Below are positions 32,643 to 41,675 of a DNA stretch of 51,803 bases, piece after piece. The stretch lies in the NCBI RefSeq assembly GCF_001315945.1, contig NZ_BBBG01000018.1, positions 1 to 51,803 of the forward strand, read 5' to 3'. Each line of letters begins with the position of its first letter. Position 1 is the stretch's first letter. The notes below the pieces were generated by a model that saw nothing but the letters and a program-made list of their open reading frames with translations, made no database searches and was not told the DNA's origin. This DNA is from Methanogenium cariaci JCM 10550. GTDB taxonomy: Archaea; Halobacteriota; Methanomicrobia; Methanomicrobiales; Methanomicrobiaceae. The position numbers were made by a program, and so were the translations under genes.

Positions 32643-32705
32643 GTCGTCACCTTAAAATGTATGGTGAACTTGTCTCCAGAATCAGGGATTAAAGTGCTGG
32701 AATGT
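32643..32705 (-). promoter_or_regulatory. Conserved promoter and leader of gene C
   Basis: ACATTCCAGCACTTTAAT (minus strand, 32705-32688) precedes an AAGGTGA ribosome site and the ATG at 32642, as in genes A and B. Confidence 0.6.
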
Positions 32706-32799
32706 ACCTGTGTCCTGTATTCTGATGGAGCACAGGTCTGAAATTGCTTAATTTCCATGAAAGACGGTGCTGAAAAAGAGACCGGGAGATAATAAAAGG

Positions 32800-32828
32800 A
32801 GAATTGGATGGGGGGGGCCGGTTTCTCC
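32800..32828 (-). terminator. Hairpin after array gene D
   Basis: GAGAATTGG (32800-32808) and CCGGTTTCTC (32819-32828) form the family stem with two G-T pairs. The loop holds an eight-G run. Confidence 0.5.
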
Positions 32829-32846
32829 CTGATTCATTCCCTTGTT

Positions 32847-35800
32847 TTAGTAACGTTTCCGGAAGAGGATCATGGCACCTGCTGCTCCGCCGATGAGCGG
32901 GATGAGTCCAAGCGGACTCTGTTGCGGGGTGGTGCCGGTCGGCGTTCCCGTGCCTTCCTCTCCGGGAATGGTGACCGTAACTGGCGGTTCCGGCGTCGTC
33001 TCATTCACCGGTTCCGCGGTGACAGCAACGTCACTGGTATCCGTTCCCCCCCCTTCCGGCACAACGACATCGGTGGGGGGGACTTCCTCCTGTTGTTTGT
33101 CACCGGCGGCGATGGCAAACGAGGAGAAACCCGGTGTGGTGGCCTCGTAGTATATCCATCCGTTCTCTTCCCGGAGAACTGAGGTGGGCAGCTCCTGCCA
33201 TGCATTATCGTGGAACCGCCAGAGGACCATATCCGCTGGAAGCAGCTTCTCTGTGTTCAGCCATGTCGTGGCGACCCGGAAGGAGAATTTTGCCTCTTTG
33301 ACGTTTTCATCTGTCATGCCGTTGAGCTGTGCAGAGAGGTATTGGTAAACCGGCCCTTCCAGCCCGTCCGGGCCGGTGCCTGCCTGTTCGAGGCTGAGAA
33401 GAATTCGTCCGCTCTCTTCTTTTGGGGTGACCGTGACGGTCTGCACCGCAGAGCCGGTGAAGTGGAGTGTCGCAGAGTCACCGGCGTTCAGGTGACCTGC
33501 ATCCGCAATAATTGCCGACGGATCCTCATCTGTTGCGGGCAGCATGCTGTGGTCCGTATACCGTCCGGATGCCATGATCAGCGGTGAAGTGTCCAAATCT
33601 TTTTCCCGGATGACAAACGCCGTCTCGCCGATGCCGTCATGGGTGGTGTCGGTGCCGTTATACGTACTCCAGTAGTTGCCCATCGGCCGGGTGAATACCT
33701 GCTCGTAGTACCAGTAGGTTACCTCTGTCGGGGGGGAGTGCCAGACCGGACTGCGCATCACAATCTCTTCCTCTGCAGTGCGGGTAATTGAGACTGCAGG
33801 TATGACCCCCCCGTATGCCTCGTTAACCGACCAGTTGGTCATAATTCCATCCGGCATCCGGATCTGTTCAGAAGCCTCTCTCCAGTCCAGATCTCTCTGA
33901 CTCTGTTCGTCCGCTGTTGTGGTGTGCAGGATGGCAGCGTCCGTTCCCGCATGCCCTTCTGTCAGCACAAAGTCATTGCGGTAGACAAAGACGTCTTCCT
34001 GAGCATTCGGAACAAGGATGACCGGATACGCGACACCGGAGAAGTGGTTGTCCCGCACCACGGAATCTGTCAGTGTCAGCAGGGTCTGCACCGAGCAGTT
34101 CTCCGCGGTGTTGCCAGTGATCTCCGCCCCCCCTTTTGCATCAATGACCAGACCGTTCCCGGTATCATAGCACTGCAGGGTATTGTCGGAGATGGTGATG
34201 GTCTGCACCCCTCCGGCCTCAATCCCGGTGTCCATGGTGTGTATCAAGTTTCCGTCCACTTTCAGATGATCTCCGTTTGTGATGTCAATGCCGTATTCCG
34301 TGCCCTCCGTTATGGTATTTCGGGATATAACGGAGTCCGAGGATTCATGTGCCCAGATTCCAACACTCCCCAGGCCACCTGTAATGGTATTGTCTGTGAT
34401 GGTGGCGTTGTCTGTGACATAGACCAGTGCTCCCACACCATAATCCATGCAGACCATTTCATTGCCCTCGATCTGCAGTCCGGAGATTTCTTGTGCAGAG
34501 ATGCCATACAAGATATCCGGGCCGAAGACAGAGTCCCTGACGGTAATATTTGCTGAGGATTTGATTATTACGCCCTCCATGGCCGTGTTTATGGTGACAT
34601 TCTCCACCGTGATGTCCCGGCAGAAATACAGGGAGATACCCTCTCCGGTGTTCTCTGTTTCGATGTCCGGATGGTCATATCCGTACAGTTCACGCAGATG
34701 ACGGTTCCTGCATCTGAGGAGGCGTCAATCGTCTCGCCGGACACCCCCCCTTCCCGGTATATGAGCGGCCGGCGTCCATGGTGACGGTCTCATCAATGCT
34801 GTTTTTGGGGTTCTGGCTGATGTCCGGCCAGTAACTGTTGATGTAATTGTCATGCAGTGCGGTGGTGCTCATGGAGAGCCGCTCTGCAGGGTTGATCAGG
34901 AGGCCGCACAGGTATCCGCTGATATCCAGATCATAGAGGGAGGTGTCATTTCCCTGAATACTGACGCCGAAAATGGCCCCCCCTGGCCCTCCCTCAAAAG
35001 AGAATCCGGCAAGGGTGATGTTGTCTGCCTGAACCAGAACTGCGATTTCATTTTCGGTGGCGGTGACCACAGGCGTCCCCCCCATACCGAGAAGAGTGAG
35101 CGGTTTATCGATTGTCAGTTTCTCCAGGTATGTGCCGCTCTCCACAATGATGGTGTCACCCGCTGCCGAGGCGTTCACCGCCTCCATAATGGTCGGGTAA
35201 TCCCATGGCACGACGGTGAGAGGGCGGGTGTGCGCTTGATACAGACATTGGTGTCCTCGAAGCCGTGGATATCAGTCAGATCTCCCCCCCAGTTTACCAA
35301 GTCAATACTCACGTAACTCTCGCCTGCCTCTGCGGTGGCGCCGGATGAGTATCCGTCAATTGGCATCTCCACCACAAGCGGGTAGGTATCATTCGGTGAG
35401 ATCACCATAAGGAGAACTGAGAATTCCTCTCCGGGAGTGAGGGGGGGGACGGTATCCGGGAGGGTGACGGTGTGATACCCCGGGAGGGCAGTGGTGCCGG
35501 ATATCCAGGCAACTGGCATGTCATCGTCCGCCGGAGGAGCACTGCCGGTAAAGACGGCCGCCACATACTGGGTTCCCGGTTCGCGGGTATAGAAACTCAC
35601 GTCGGTGACCTCTTCATACTGGTCGGCGGTGAAGACATTCAGTCCCATCATGAGGGTATTGAGACCCGTGCCGATGCTTGTGGTCCATCCTAGTGGGTCA
35701 TGCTGGTAGATCTGTTTCTCTTCCACCGCCGGCACCCCCCCGGTGTAGAGTGCTCCGGGGGGGTGTTGTAGTAGGTATAGTCATAGGGTTCATCATCGGC

Positions 35801-36785
35801 ATGCGCCAAACGACCGACTATGGGATCATAATAGGAGATATAGAAGAATCCGTCCTCTCCGGCATCGGTGCCCCAACTGTTCTTCAGGATGAAGGCACCG
35901 TCACCCGGTGGAGTGACTGCAAAGGCATCCGCCGGGAAATCATCGTCCCACCCGACGAGAGTGACGGCATGCCCGCTGTTGGATTCATACTCATCACCCG
36001 GCCAGTAGTAGGTGGAGTAATTGTCTGCAAAACATGACCAGTTTACAATGAATGAAACCCAAATGGCACCTTCATCCATGAGAGTCTCTTTATAGAGATC
36101 ATTGTCGAGTGGGCCTGTCCGGGGGGGGAGGAGGGTGACCTCACGCACGTCAAGGACTGGTGCAAGATTGGTGGGGGGGAAATGTTGGACGGGTAAGGGA
36201 GGGCATATGGATCATCGGCCTCCATCACCGGGCCGCTCCCCCGGACGAGGTAGGCATTGGACATGAAGGCGAATCCTCCGTCGTAGGGTGTTCGGTCAAA
36301 CCCGTTCGGGTATTCGTCCGAACAAAGGTTCTTCATATTGTTCTCGGAGAAGTTCATCGCATCCCCGGAATCCGTGAGATATGTCGACTCAAGGGAGCCA
36401 TAGGTGGCAAATGCCCAGCAGCTGCCGGCTTTTCCCTGATCACGGGCCGGGGTGGCCCTGCCCTCGTCACGCAGGTCAAAGCGGGCGGGCAGTGCCGATC
36501 CGTTGGTTACTGCTTCCGCTGTGTACCCGTCCGGCCAGAATGCGAGTGCCGGCGACGGGAGCAGACCGGTTGCATAGGGAGCGTCCGTCTCCTCCGTCAG
36601 TTCCGCGTATGCGTAACTTTCGGAAGATATTTGGTCGGTGACACCGGCATCCATGCCTTCTGTGTATGCCACAAATGCCGGATTGAGGGGTGCCTGTTCG
36701 ATGGTGAGTGCCGCTGCCCCCCCTGCACGATGATGAGGGCGGTAATGAGGAGAATCGCTGATTTACTAAACGGGAGGGATACCAT
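32847..36785 (-). CDS. Giant surface cysteine peptidase/beta-helix protein, array gene D
   Basis: This is the fourth and best-preserved paralogue; its last 586 codons are unbroken. The ATG at 36785 (MVSLP) follows an AGGTGA site; the frame itself opens upstream. The peptidase has QGKAGSCWAFATYG (near 36420), where the structural Cys before GSCW is Ala, then SGHAVTLVGWDD (near 35960) and ILKNSWGTD (near 35880). The lectin-like domain lies at about 35735-35200. A beta-helix (about 35211-33600) shows clear repeats (NTITGGLGSVGI, NTLQCYDTGNGL). The PGF-pre-PGF domain is at about 33480-33120. The anchor ends SPLGLIPLIGG, hydrophobic, FRKRY. The promoter differs from A-C, so D may be the first gene of the array or be regulated separately. 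Confidence 0.85.
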
Positions 36786-36931
36786 TTTTTCACCTGATAA
36801 AGAATAGGGAGATGTCACCGGAAACTACCTTTAATGTGATGGTTTATGCATTTTTGAACGGTATCTGTTGAAATCCGGGAGAAATCCGGCAATTCTCCAC
36901 TCCCGGATGGCACTCTTTCGCTGGCCTGTTG

Positions 36932-37603
36932 TCAGGGGGGGTACATCAGGAGGAGTATAGCGGAAAAAACAGGGGGGGAACGGTTGTTACCAGCGCGGGT
37001 GTATTCGTTAAAACACGGGATGCAGACGACCTTCCCGTCCTGCACTCTGGCCCGCTGCTCCGATACCGGTTCGCCGCAGACTGCACAGGGAACGGATTGG
37101 AAGATGCGGGCCCGTTCCGGCAGTTCTGGTGTGACTTCTTTGCATTCGTATATTTCATCCAGAGGGGCACTGAGGATCTTCTCAATCATTGCAGAGCGGA
37201 TCTCCTGCATCCTTGCCCGGTCGGCATCCGTGGCGGTGCCCGCGGCCATCCGTGCGTGGATCTCTTCGGTCTCCGGGAAAACGTTCTCCTGGCTGAAGGA
37301 TGGTTTCTGGGCAATGCGTACTGCCTTTTCTTTGTTCCGGAGTATGAAGGTGTAGACCGGTTTGCCGTGGTCACGGAAGATCAGGTTCCCCTTGCCCATC
37401 GTGCACCCGGTGATGTACTGGATGGCGTCGATCATGCAGGCGTCGTTCTCCACGATCGCGACCATCTCTTCGTCTGCTGATCGGCCGGTGTTCAGGCACT
37501 CTTTTGCATACTCGGACGCCCGGTAGCCGAACGCAAGGCCGGGACAGACATGACCGTGGAATAGGGCCACCTCTTCAAACGGCGGAAGTGTTACTGTCAT
37601 CAT
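36932..37603 (-). CDS. FmdE-family protein with C-terminal zinc ribbon
   Basis: This 223-residue cytoplasmic protein starts at 37603. It has the FmdE signature FHGHVCPGLAFGYRASEYA and VENDACMIDAIQYITGCTMGKGN, and a C-terminal zinc-ribbon pattern CAVCGEP...CIPCF. FmdE proteins are associated with formylmethanofuran dehydrogenase in methanogens, though this subfamily occurs elsewhere and its exact role is not settled. No fmd or fwd genes lie nearby. The tail after residue 205 is read through a seven-C run (36973-36979) and is uncertain. The gene is separated from the array by about 145 bases and shares its strand. Confidence 0.85.
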   Translation of the reverse strand: MMTVTLPPFEEVALFHGHVCPGLAFGYRASEYAKECLNTGRSADEEMVAIVENDACMIDAIQYITGCTMGKGNLIFRDHGKPVYTFILRNKEKAVRIAQKPSFSQENVFPETEEIHARMAAGTATDADRARMQEIRSAMIEKILSAPLDEIYECKEVTPELPERARIFQSVPCAVCGEPVSEQRARVQDGKVVCIPCFNEYTRAGNNRSPPVFSAILLLMYPP

Positions 37604-37704
37604 CTGTTATTTTTGCCTGCCGGAGTGATAAATGCCTGTATCGGCCGAAATTACGGTGTAATAATCATGGGTGTTATTATCCCGCGTGATTAAAGAATTA
37701 GATT

Positions 37705-38154
37705 ATGAAACAGACTCCCATTTCTTCATACCTACGCTTGATCGGTCTCTTTTCCTGCCTCGCCTGTGTCCTCCTCGCCGCAGGATGCACCGATGCACAG
37801 CCGGAGATGATTGTGGAAGCGACCAACATCACCATCACCGACACGGATGCCACCTCTGAGACGATCACGTATACCGTGACCGTCACGGTTACAAACACGG
37901 GAACTGCATCGGCAAAGGATGTGATCGCCGGTATCACCCTACAGACCCCCCCTGATGCCAGCCAGATGTCACGGATGGCTCACGAGAGCGTGGAGTTCGG
38001 CACCATCGCACCCGACACTACCCGGACGGAAACCGTGACCATTATTCTGGAAGCGGGCCCGGTGGGATACGCGGATCTTGTCACCGAAGGAAAGAACCCG
38101 GTGGTAACGACAAAAATCGAACAGATGGAATATGTCACTCTCCCCCCCTTCTGA
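37705..38154 (+). CDS. Lipoprotein with a CARDB/FxLYD-like beta domain
   Basis: This 149-residue protein starts at ATG 37705. The lipobox is LAAGC near residue 28. The mature part is Thr-rich with a repeated beta pattern (ITYTVTVTVTNTGTASAKDV, then FGTIAPDTTRTETVTI), typical of small immunoglobulin-like domains such as CARDB or FxLYD in archaeal surface lipoproteins. A C run at 37946-37951 adds a Pro in frame. No partner is evident. The function is unknown. Confidence 0.75.
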   Translation: MKQTPISSYLRLIGLFSCLACVLLAAGCTDAQPEMIVEATNITITDTDATSETITYTVTVTVTNTGTASAKDVIAGITLQTPPDASQMSRMAHESVEFGTIAPDTTRTETVTIILEAGPVGYADLVTEGKNPVVTTKIEQMEYVTLPPF

Positions 38155-38161
38155 GGGGGGG
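38142..38161 (+). terminator. C7/G7 hairpin after lipoprotein gene
   Basis: Seven C (38142-38148), TTCTGA, then seven G (38155-38161) form a strong hairpin overlapping the stop codon. The arm lengths are unreliable. Confidence 0.45.
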
Positions 38162-38206
38162 CAGAGTCCATTTTCCATCCCTTTTTTCATCCGGCGCTCC
38201 CAGATA

Positions 38207-38419
38207 ATGGGTATGCCCGTTGTCAGATTCCGTTTTTCCCGTTCCCAGACCACAACAGAGATCGACTATGCAGAGGGAGATACCTATGCGGATCTCATTC
38301 TGCGCTGCGGTCTGATCCCGGACACTGTGCTCATTTTTGTGGGAGACCGGTCTATCCCTGAGGACGCAGTGGTATGTGAAGAGGATGTGACGATAGAAGA
38401 GACCGCATCACGTGGGTAG
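38207..38419 (+). CDS. ThiS/MoaD-like (ubiquitin-fold) small protein
   Basis: This 70-residue protein has a beta-grasp pattern: VVRFRFS, DTYADLILRCGL, VLIFVGDRSIPEDAVV and EEDVTIEE. That fits ThiS/MoaD/SAMP proteins, which carry sulfur or modify proteins through a C-terminal Gly-Gly. Here the end reads ASRG, with a single Gly. Either the tail is altered, or the protein is a structural relative that does not act as a sulfur carrier. Either ATG 38207 or ATG 38213 may be used, and neither has a clear ribosome site. The gene is convergent with the ech operon. Confidence 0.7.
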   Translation: MGMPVVRFRFSRSQTTTEIDYAEGDTYADLILRCGLIPDTVLIFVGDRSIPEDAVVCEEDVTIEETASRG

Positions 38420-38483
38420 ATACCCGCACGGATCAACAACAAATAAACAACGAACAAAAAATATTCAAATGAACCGGGGGGGA

Positions 38484-38867
38484 TTACTCCTCGGCCTTTG
38501 GTTTCTTCTCTTCTTTGGGTGGTGCAGGGGGGGGCCCCTGCACGAATTCCACCGCAGGGCCGGTGGTCGATGGATGATAATCCGGTTCCACAAAGATACA
38601 GTCCTTCGGGCAGACCTCGGCACAGCGTCCGCAGATGATACAGCGGAGACGGTCAATCTCCCAGGTCCGGGCCGCACGGTCGACGGTTATCGCCTGTGAC
38701 ACGCAGTGCCGCTGGCAGTTGCCGCAGTAGATACAGTCCTCGATTGCGATGACCACATGCCCGCGGGTTCCTTCATACCGTTTGGCAGGCGTGGCCGGGT
38801 ACATCAGGGTGGCGGGTTTCCCCGTCACATTCGCAAGCGCCCGCTTCACCATGGTAAATAATGGCAT
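38484..38867 (-). CDS. echF: Ech hydrogenase subunit F (2[4Fe-4S] ferredoxin)
   Basis: This is the iron-sulfur subunit of a membrane-bound energy-converting [NiFe] hydrogenase, which couples ferredoxin and H2 to ion transport. It has 127 residues with two classic motifs, CIYCGNCQRHC and CIICGRCAEVCPKDC. The C-terminus is Lys/Pro/Glu-rich (EEKKPKAEE) and includes Pro runs from C or G tracts near 38530. It is the last gene of the operon, eight bases after the large subunit. Confidence 0.93.
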   Translation of the reverse strand: MPLFTMVKRALANVTGKPATLMYPATPAKRYEGTRGHVVIAIEDCIYCGNCQRHCVSQAITVDRAARTWEIDRLRCIICGRCAEVCPKDCIFVEPDYHPSTTGPAVEFVQGPPPAPPKEEKKPKAEE

Positions 38868-38874
38868 ATCTCAC

Positions 38875-39966
38875 TCACCTCTCCGCACACCCGATACACG
38901 GGTCAATGGTCAACACCACGACCGGCACGTCCGCAAGGTCAATGCCTGCAAGCATCTTCACCAGCGGCGGGATGTTTGTCAGGGTCGGTGTCCGCACCGG
39001 TGGCGGACGATGTTCTTCTTGCCGTTGGCCTTTATGTAGTGCATGCACTCGCCACGGGGGGGCTGTTCGGAGAAGGCAAAGTACTCGCCATCCGGATTGC
39101 CCTTCACCTTTTCTTCGACAGGGCCGTCGGGCATCTTTGCCACCGCACGTTCGACGAGGTCGACTGCTGCGAGCACCTCTTCCGAGCGGACGAGGCAGCG
39201 ATCCAGACAGTCCCCCGTGGGGGGGAGGGTGACCGGTTTGAACCCGAGTTCCCCCGTATGCCGAGTAGCCGCTGGACCGGACATCCATGTCGCAGCCGCT
39301 GCCACGGGCCGTCGGGCCGACCGCACCGAGATCCCATGCTTCTTCTTTCGTGAGGGTGCCAAGACCCCCCCGCATCCGGTGACGGACCGTCTGGTCATGG
39401 GTGAAGATGCGGTTCGACTCTTCAAGGAGCGGCCGGATCTTCTTCAGGTGGTCCACCATCTCGCCGAGTTTCTCGTCTCCGATGTCACGGCGGATACCGC
39501 CGACCTTGCACGAGCCCTGGATGACCCGGCCGCCGGTGGTTGCCTCCATGTCATCGAGGATCTCCTCTCTCAGGCGCCAGGCGTTCATGAAGAGGTTCTC
39601 GAATCCCATCGCATCAGCCGCAAGACCGAGCCAGAGCAGATGAGAGTGCATCCTTGAGTATTCCATCCAGATGGTCCGGATGAACTGGGCCCGCGGGGGA
39701 ACCTCAATGCCCATGATATGTTCAATCGCATTGCAGTAGGTCACCGAGTGGGTAAACGAGCAGATTCCACAGATACGTTCTGCGATGAATACATAATCCT
39801 GGAAATCCCGTTTCTCAACGAGTTTTTCGAGACCGCGGTGGACATATCCTATTGTAGGGACTGCTTCCACCACCCGCTCGTCTTCCAGCACCAGATCCAG
39901 ATGAATGGGCTCGGGCAGCACCGGGTGCTGGGGGGGCCCGAATGGCACAACGATTCGGTTGCCCAT
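38875..39966 (-). CDS. echE: Ech hydrogenase large subunit E ([NiFe] catalytic)
   Basis: This is the catalytic subunit, about 360 residues. The nickel ligands are in RICGIC (near residue 66) and DPCIGC at the very end, so it is a real hydrogenase and not a NuoD relative without nickel. The start ATG overlaps the stop of echD by one base. The frame breaks near 39255 (five G where four fit), 39225 (seven where four fit) and 39000. Restored, it reads ELGFKPVTLPTGDCLDRC, matching the family. Only four G are needed at each break, which makes this gene a good ruler for the run-length errors. Confidence 0.92.
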   Translation of the reverse strand: MGNRIVVPFGPPQHPVLPEPIHLDLVLEDERVVEAVPTIGYVHRGLEKLVEKRDFQDYVFIAERICGICSFTHSVTYCNAIEHIMGIEVPPRAQFIRTIWMEYSRMHSHLLWLGLAADAMGFENLFMNAWRLREEILDDMEATTGGRVIQGSCKVGGIRRDIGDEKLGEMVDHLKKIRPLLEESNRIFTHDQTVRHRMRGGLGTLTKEEAWDLGAVGPTARGSGCDMDVRSSGYSAYGGTRVQTGHPPPHGGLSGSLPRPLGRGARSSRPRRTCGGKDARRPCRRKGEGQSGWRVLCLLRTAPPWRVHALHKGQRQEEHRPPPVRTPTLTNIPPLVKMLAGIDLADVPVVVLTIDPCIGCAER

Positions 39967-40352
39967 TATGCATCGCCTCCTTTCGGGACTTTGGTGACTT
40001 TGGGCGGGTTCTTGAACGGCGCCGGGATCTTCGTCTCGAAGAGATGTCCCTGGAAGTCGACGTTGATGTCGGTTACGGAGAGGCCGAAGAGATCATGGAT
40101 CTCGTTTTCATAGATGAATGCTCCCCCCCAGTAGGTGCCGGAGATGCTCGGGATCACATCACCGTCGTTGACCGTGAGACGGAGGCTCTCGAAGTCCCAC
40201 GACTTGGTGAAGGTATAGTTCACTTCATACCGGTCGCCGAGATTTGTACAGCCGATCTGCACCAGCCGGTGTCCCTTCGTGTGATACTCCTCTGTTTTTT
40301 TGAGGAGATCGCTGACCGGAATTTCAATAATGGTGTGTTTCTGTTCAATCAT
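39966..40352 (-). CDS. echD: Ech hydrogenase subunit D (NuoC-like)
   Basis: This 128-residue peripheral subunit is related to NuoC. It shows NYTFTKSWDFESLRLTV and YWGGAFIYENEIHDLFGLSVTDINVDF, the usual C-terminal region that docks to the large subunit. The Gly-Gly in YWGGAF comes from a seven-C run at 40124-40130 and may be one Gly in truth. It starts at 40352, overlapping the end of echC. Confidence 0.9.
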   Translation of the reverse strand: MIEQKHTIIEIPVSDLLKKTEEYHTKGHRLVQIGCTNLGDRYEVNYTFTKSWDFESLRLTVNDGDVIPSISGTYWGGAFIYENEIHDLFGLSVTDINVDFQGHLFETKIPAPFKNPPKVTKVPKGGDA

Positions 40353-40797
40353 TGATTATTTCCCCCCCCTTTCTCTGCCATCTTTGCCCGTTTCTCTTCG
40401 AGAATACCCAGGGCCTGGACGACGCCGTCAATGATGGACTCGGGTCGGGCCGAGCATCCGGCACATAGACATCGACCGGGATGACTTTGTCAACCCCGCC
40501 CAGGATGTTGTAACAGTCCCGGAATACTCCGCCGGACGTGGCGCAGATGCCCACAGCGACCACGACTTTTGGGTCAGGCATCTGTTCATAGGTGTTCTTT
40601 ACAATGGGCCGGTTTAGTTCATTGATGCCGCCCGTGATGATGAATACATCGGCGTGTTTCGGGTTGCCGGTATTGACAATCCCGAACCGCTCCAGATCAT
40701 AGAGCGGCGTGAGGCAGGCCAGCACTTCGATATCGCAGCCATTGCAGCTGGATCCGTCGTAATGGATAATCCATGGAGATTTTGTAATATATGACAT
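40345..40797 (-). CDS. echC: Ech hydrogenase small subunit C (NuoB-like)
   Basis: This is the electron-transfer small subunit, about 150 residues. It has CNGCDIEVLACLTPLYD near the start, the TGGINELNRP loop and VAVGICATSGGVFRDC. The last cluster ligand should be in PGCSARPES; the sequence instead reads PDARPDP because one G of GGG is missing near 40457, after which it continues in another frame. The ATG at 40797 has a GGGAGGTGA site and is preferred over the GTG at 40806. The end overlaps echD. Confidence 0.9.
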   Translation of the reverse strand: MSYITKSPWIIHYDGSSCNGCDIEVLACLTPLYDLERFGIVNTGNPKHADVFIITGGINELNRPIVKNTYEQMPDPKVVVAVGICATSGGVFRDCYNILGGVDKVIPVDVYVPDARPDPSPSLTASSRPWVFSKRNGQRWQRKGGEIIND

Positions 40798-40814
40798 AGT
40801 TTTCACTCACCTCC

Positions 40815-41671
40815 CTAAAGCAGGGCAAGAACCCCCCCCAGGTTAATCACACCGGCAACGAGTGCCACGAGCCATGCACTCCTGAGCATGACCTGCCAGC
40901 GTACACGGGTCGTCGTATTGTCTACGAGTATCTCAAGGAAATAGAGACGATGACAACAAGAAGACCGAGCCATGGCATCGAGGCAAAGAAGAGCCAGACG
41001 AGGCCAAGGAAGAATACGGTCTCGTAGAGATGTGCAATCTCGACCATACCCAGTGTGGGACCGGCAAATTCTGTCGTCAGTCCCTTCACCAGTTCCTGGT
41101 GGGCGTGGTGACTGGTTGCAAGGTCAAAGGGTGATTTGCGCAGCTTGATGGTGAGCACATAGACGATACCCACAAAGAGGAGCGGGATGGTCATGAAGAT
41201 GGGCTCGGGCCAGAAGGCGATGTCTTTCACGGAAAAGGACCCGGTGGCCATATAGAACCCGGCGGCTGTCAGAATGAGCATCGGTTCGACTGCCATCAAT
41301 TGCAGCAGTTCCCGTTCCGCCCCCCCGATATGGCTGTAGGGCGAGACTGCCGCATATGCTCCCAGAATCAGGAAGGCATGGGCGAGCGTCAGTGCAAAGA
41401 TGACGAGCAGGATGTCACTGCCGGAGAAGAAGAGTGCTCCGGTGAAAACGACAAATATCAGGTACGAGAAGATGTAGAAGTTCACCTCGTTTCTGACGAC
41501 TGCCTTCTCTTTTTCAAAGAGTTTGAAGATATCATAGAGCGGCTGGAGCACCGGCGGGCCGACGCGTCCCTGCATCCGGGCGGTGACCTTCCGGTCGATA
41601 CCGCCGATGAGTGCACCGATGAAGGGTGCGAGGATGATGAATCCAACAGCAAAGATGATTTCAGTAATCAT
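40815..41671 (-). CDS. echB: Ech hydrogenase membrane subunit B (NuoH-like)
   Basis: This integral membrane protein has about 285 residues and some eight helices. It shows GGIDRKVTARMQGRVGPPVLQPLYDIFKL near the start, the site that meets the hydrophilic subunits, then SPFDLATSHHAHQELVKGL. The frame breaks near 40940 (a base missing in ATTTCC). The restored end crosses the membrane once more and stops at 40815. It starts five bases before the stop of echA, so the genes are coupled. Confidence 0.9.
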
Positions 41672-41675
41672 GCGA

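Noticed and set aside
20491..36785. Many open frames on the plus strand opposite the array
   Set aside because: They mirror the conserved domains on the minus strand, lack known motifs and ribosome sites, and are antisense shadows.
38875..39966. Identification as a complex I (Nuo/Fpo) NuoD subunit
   Set aside because: Both nickel-ligand motifs, RICGIC and DPCIGC, are present, which NuoD and FpoD lack.
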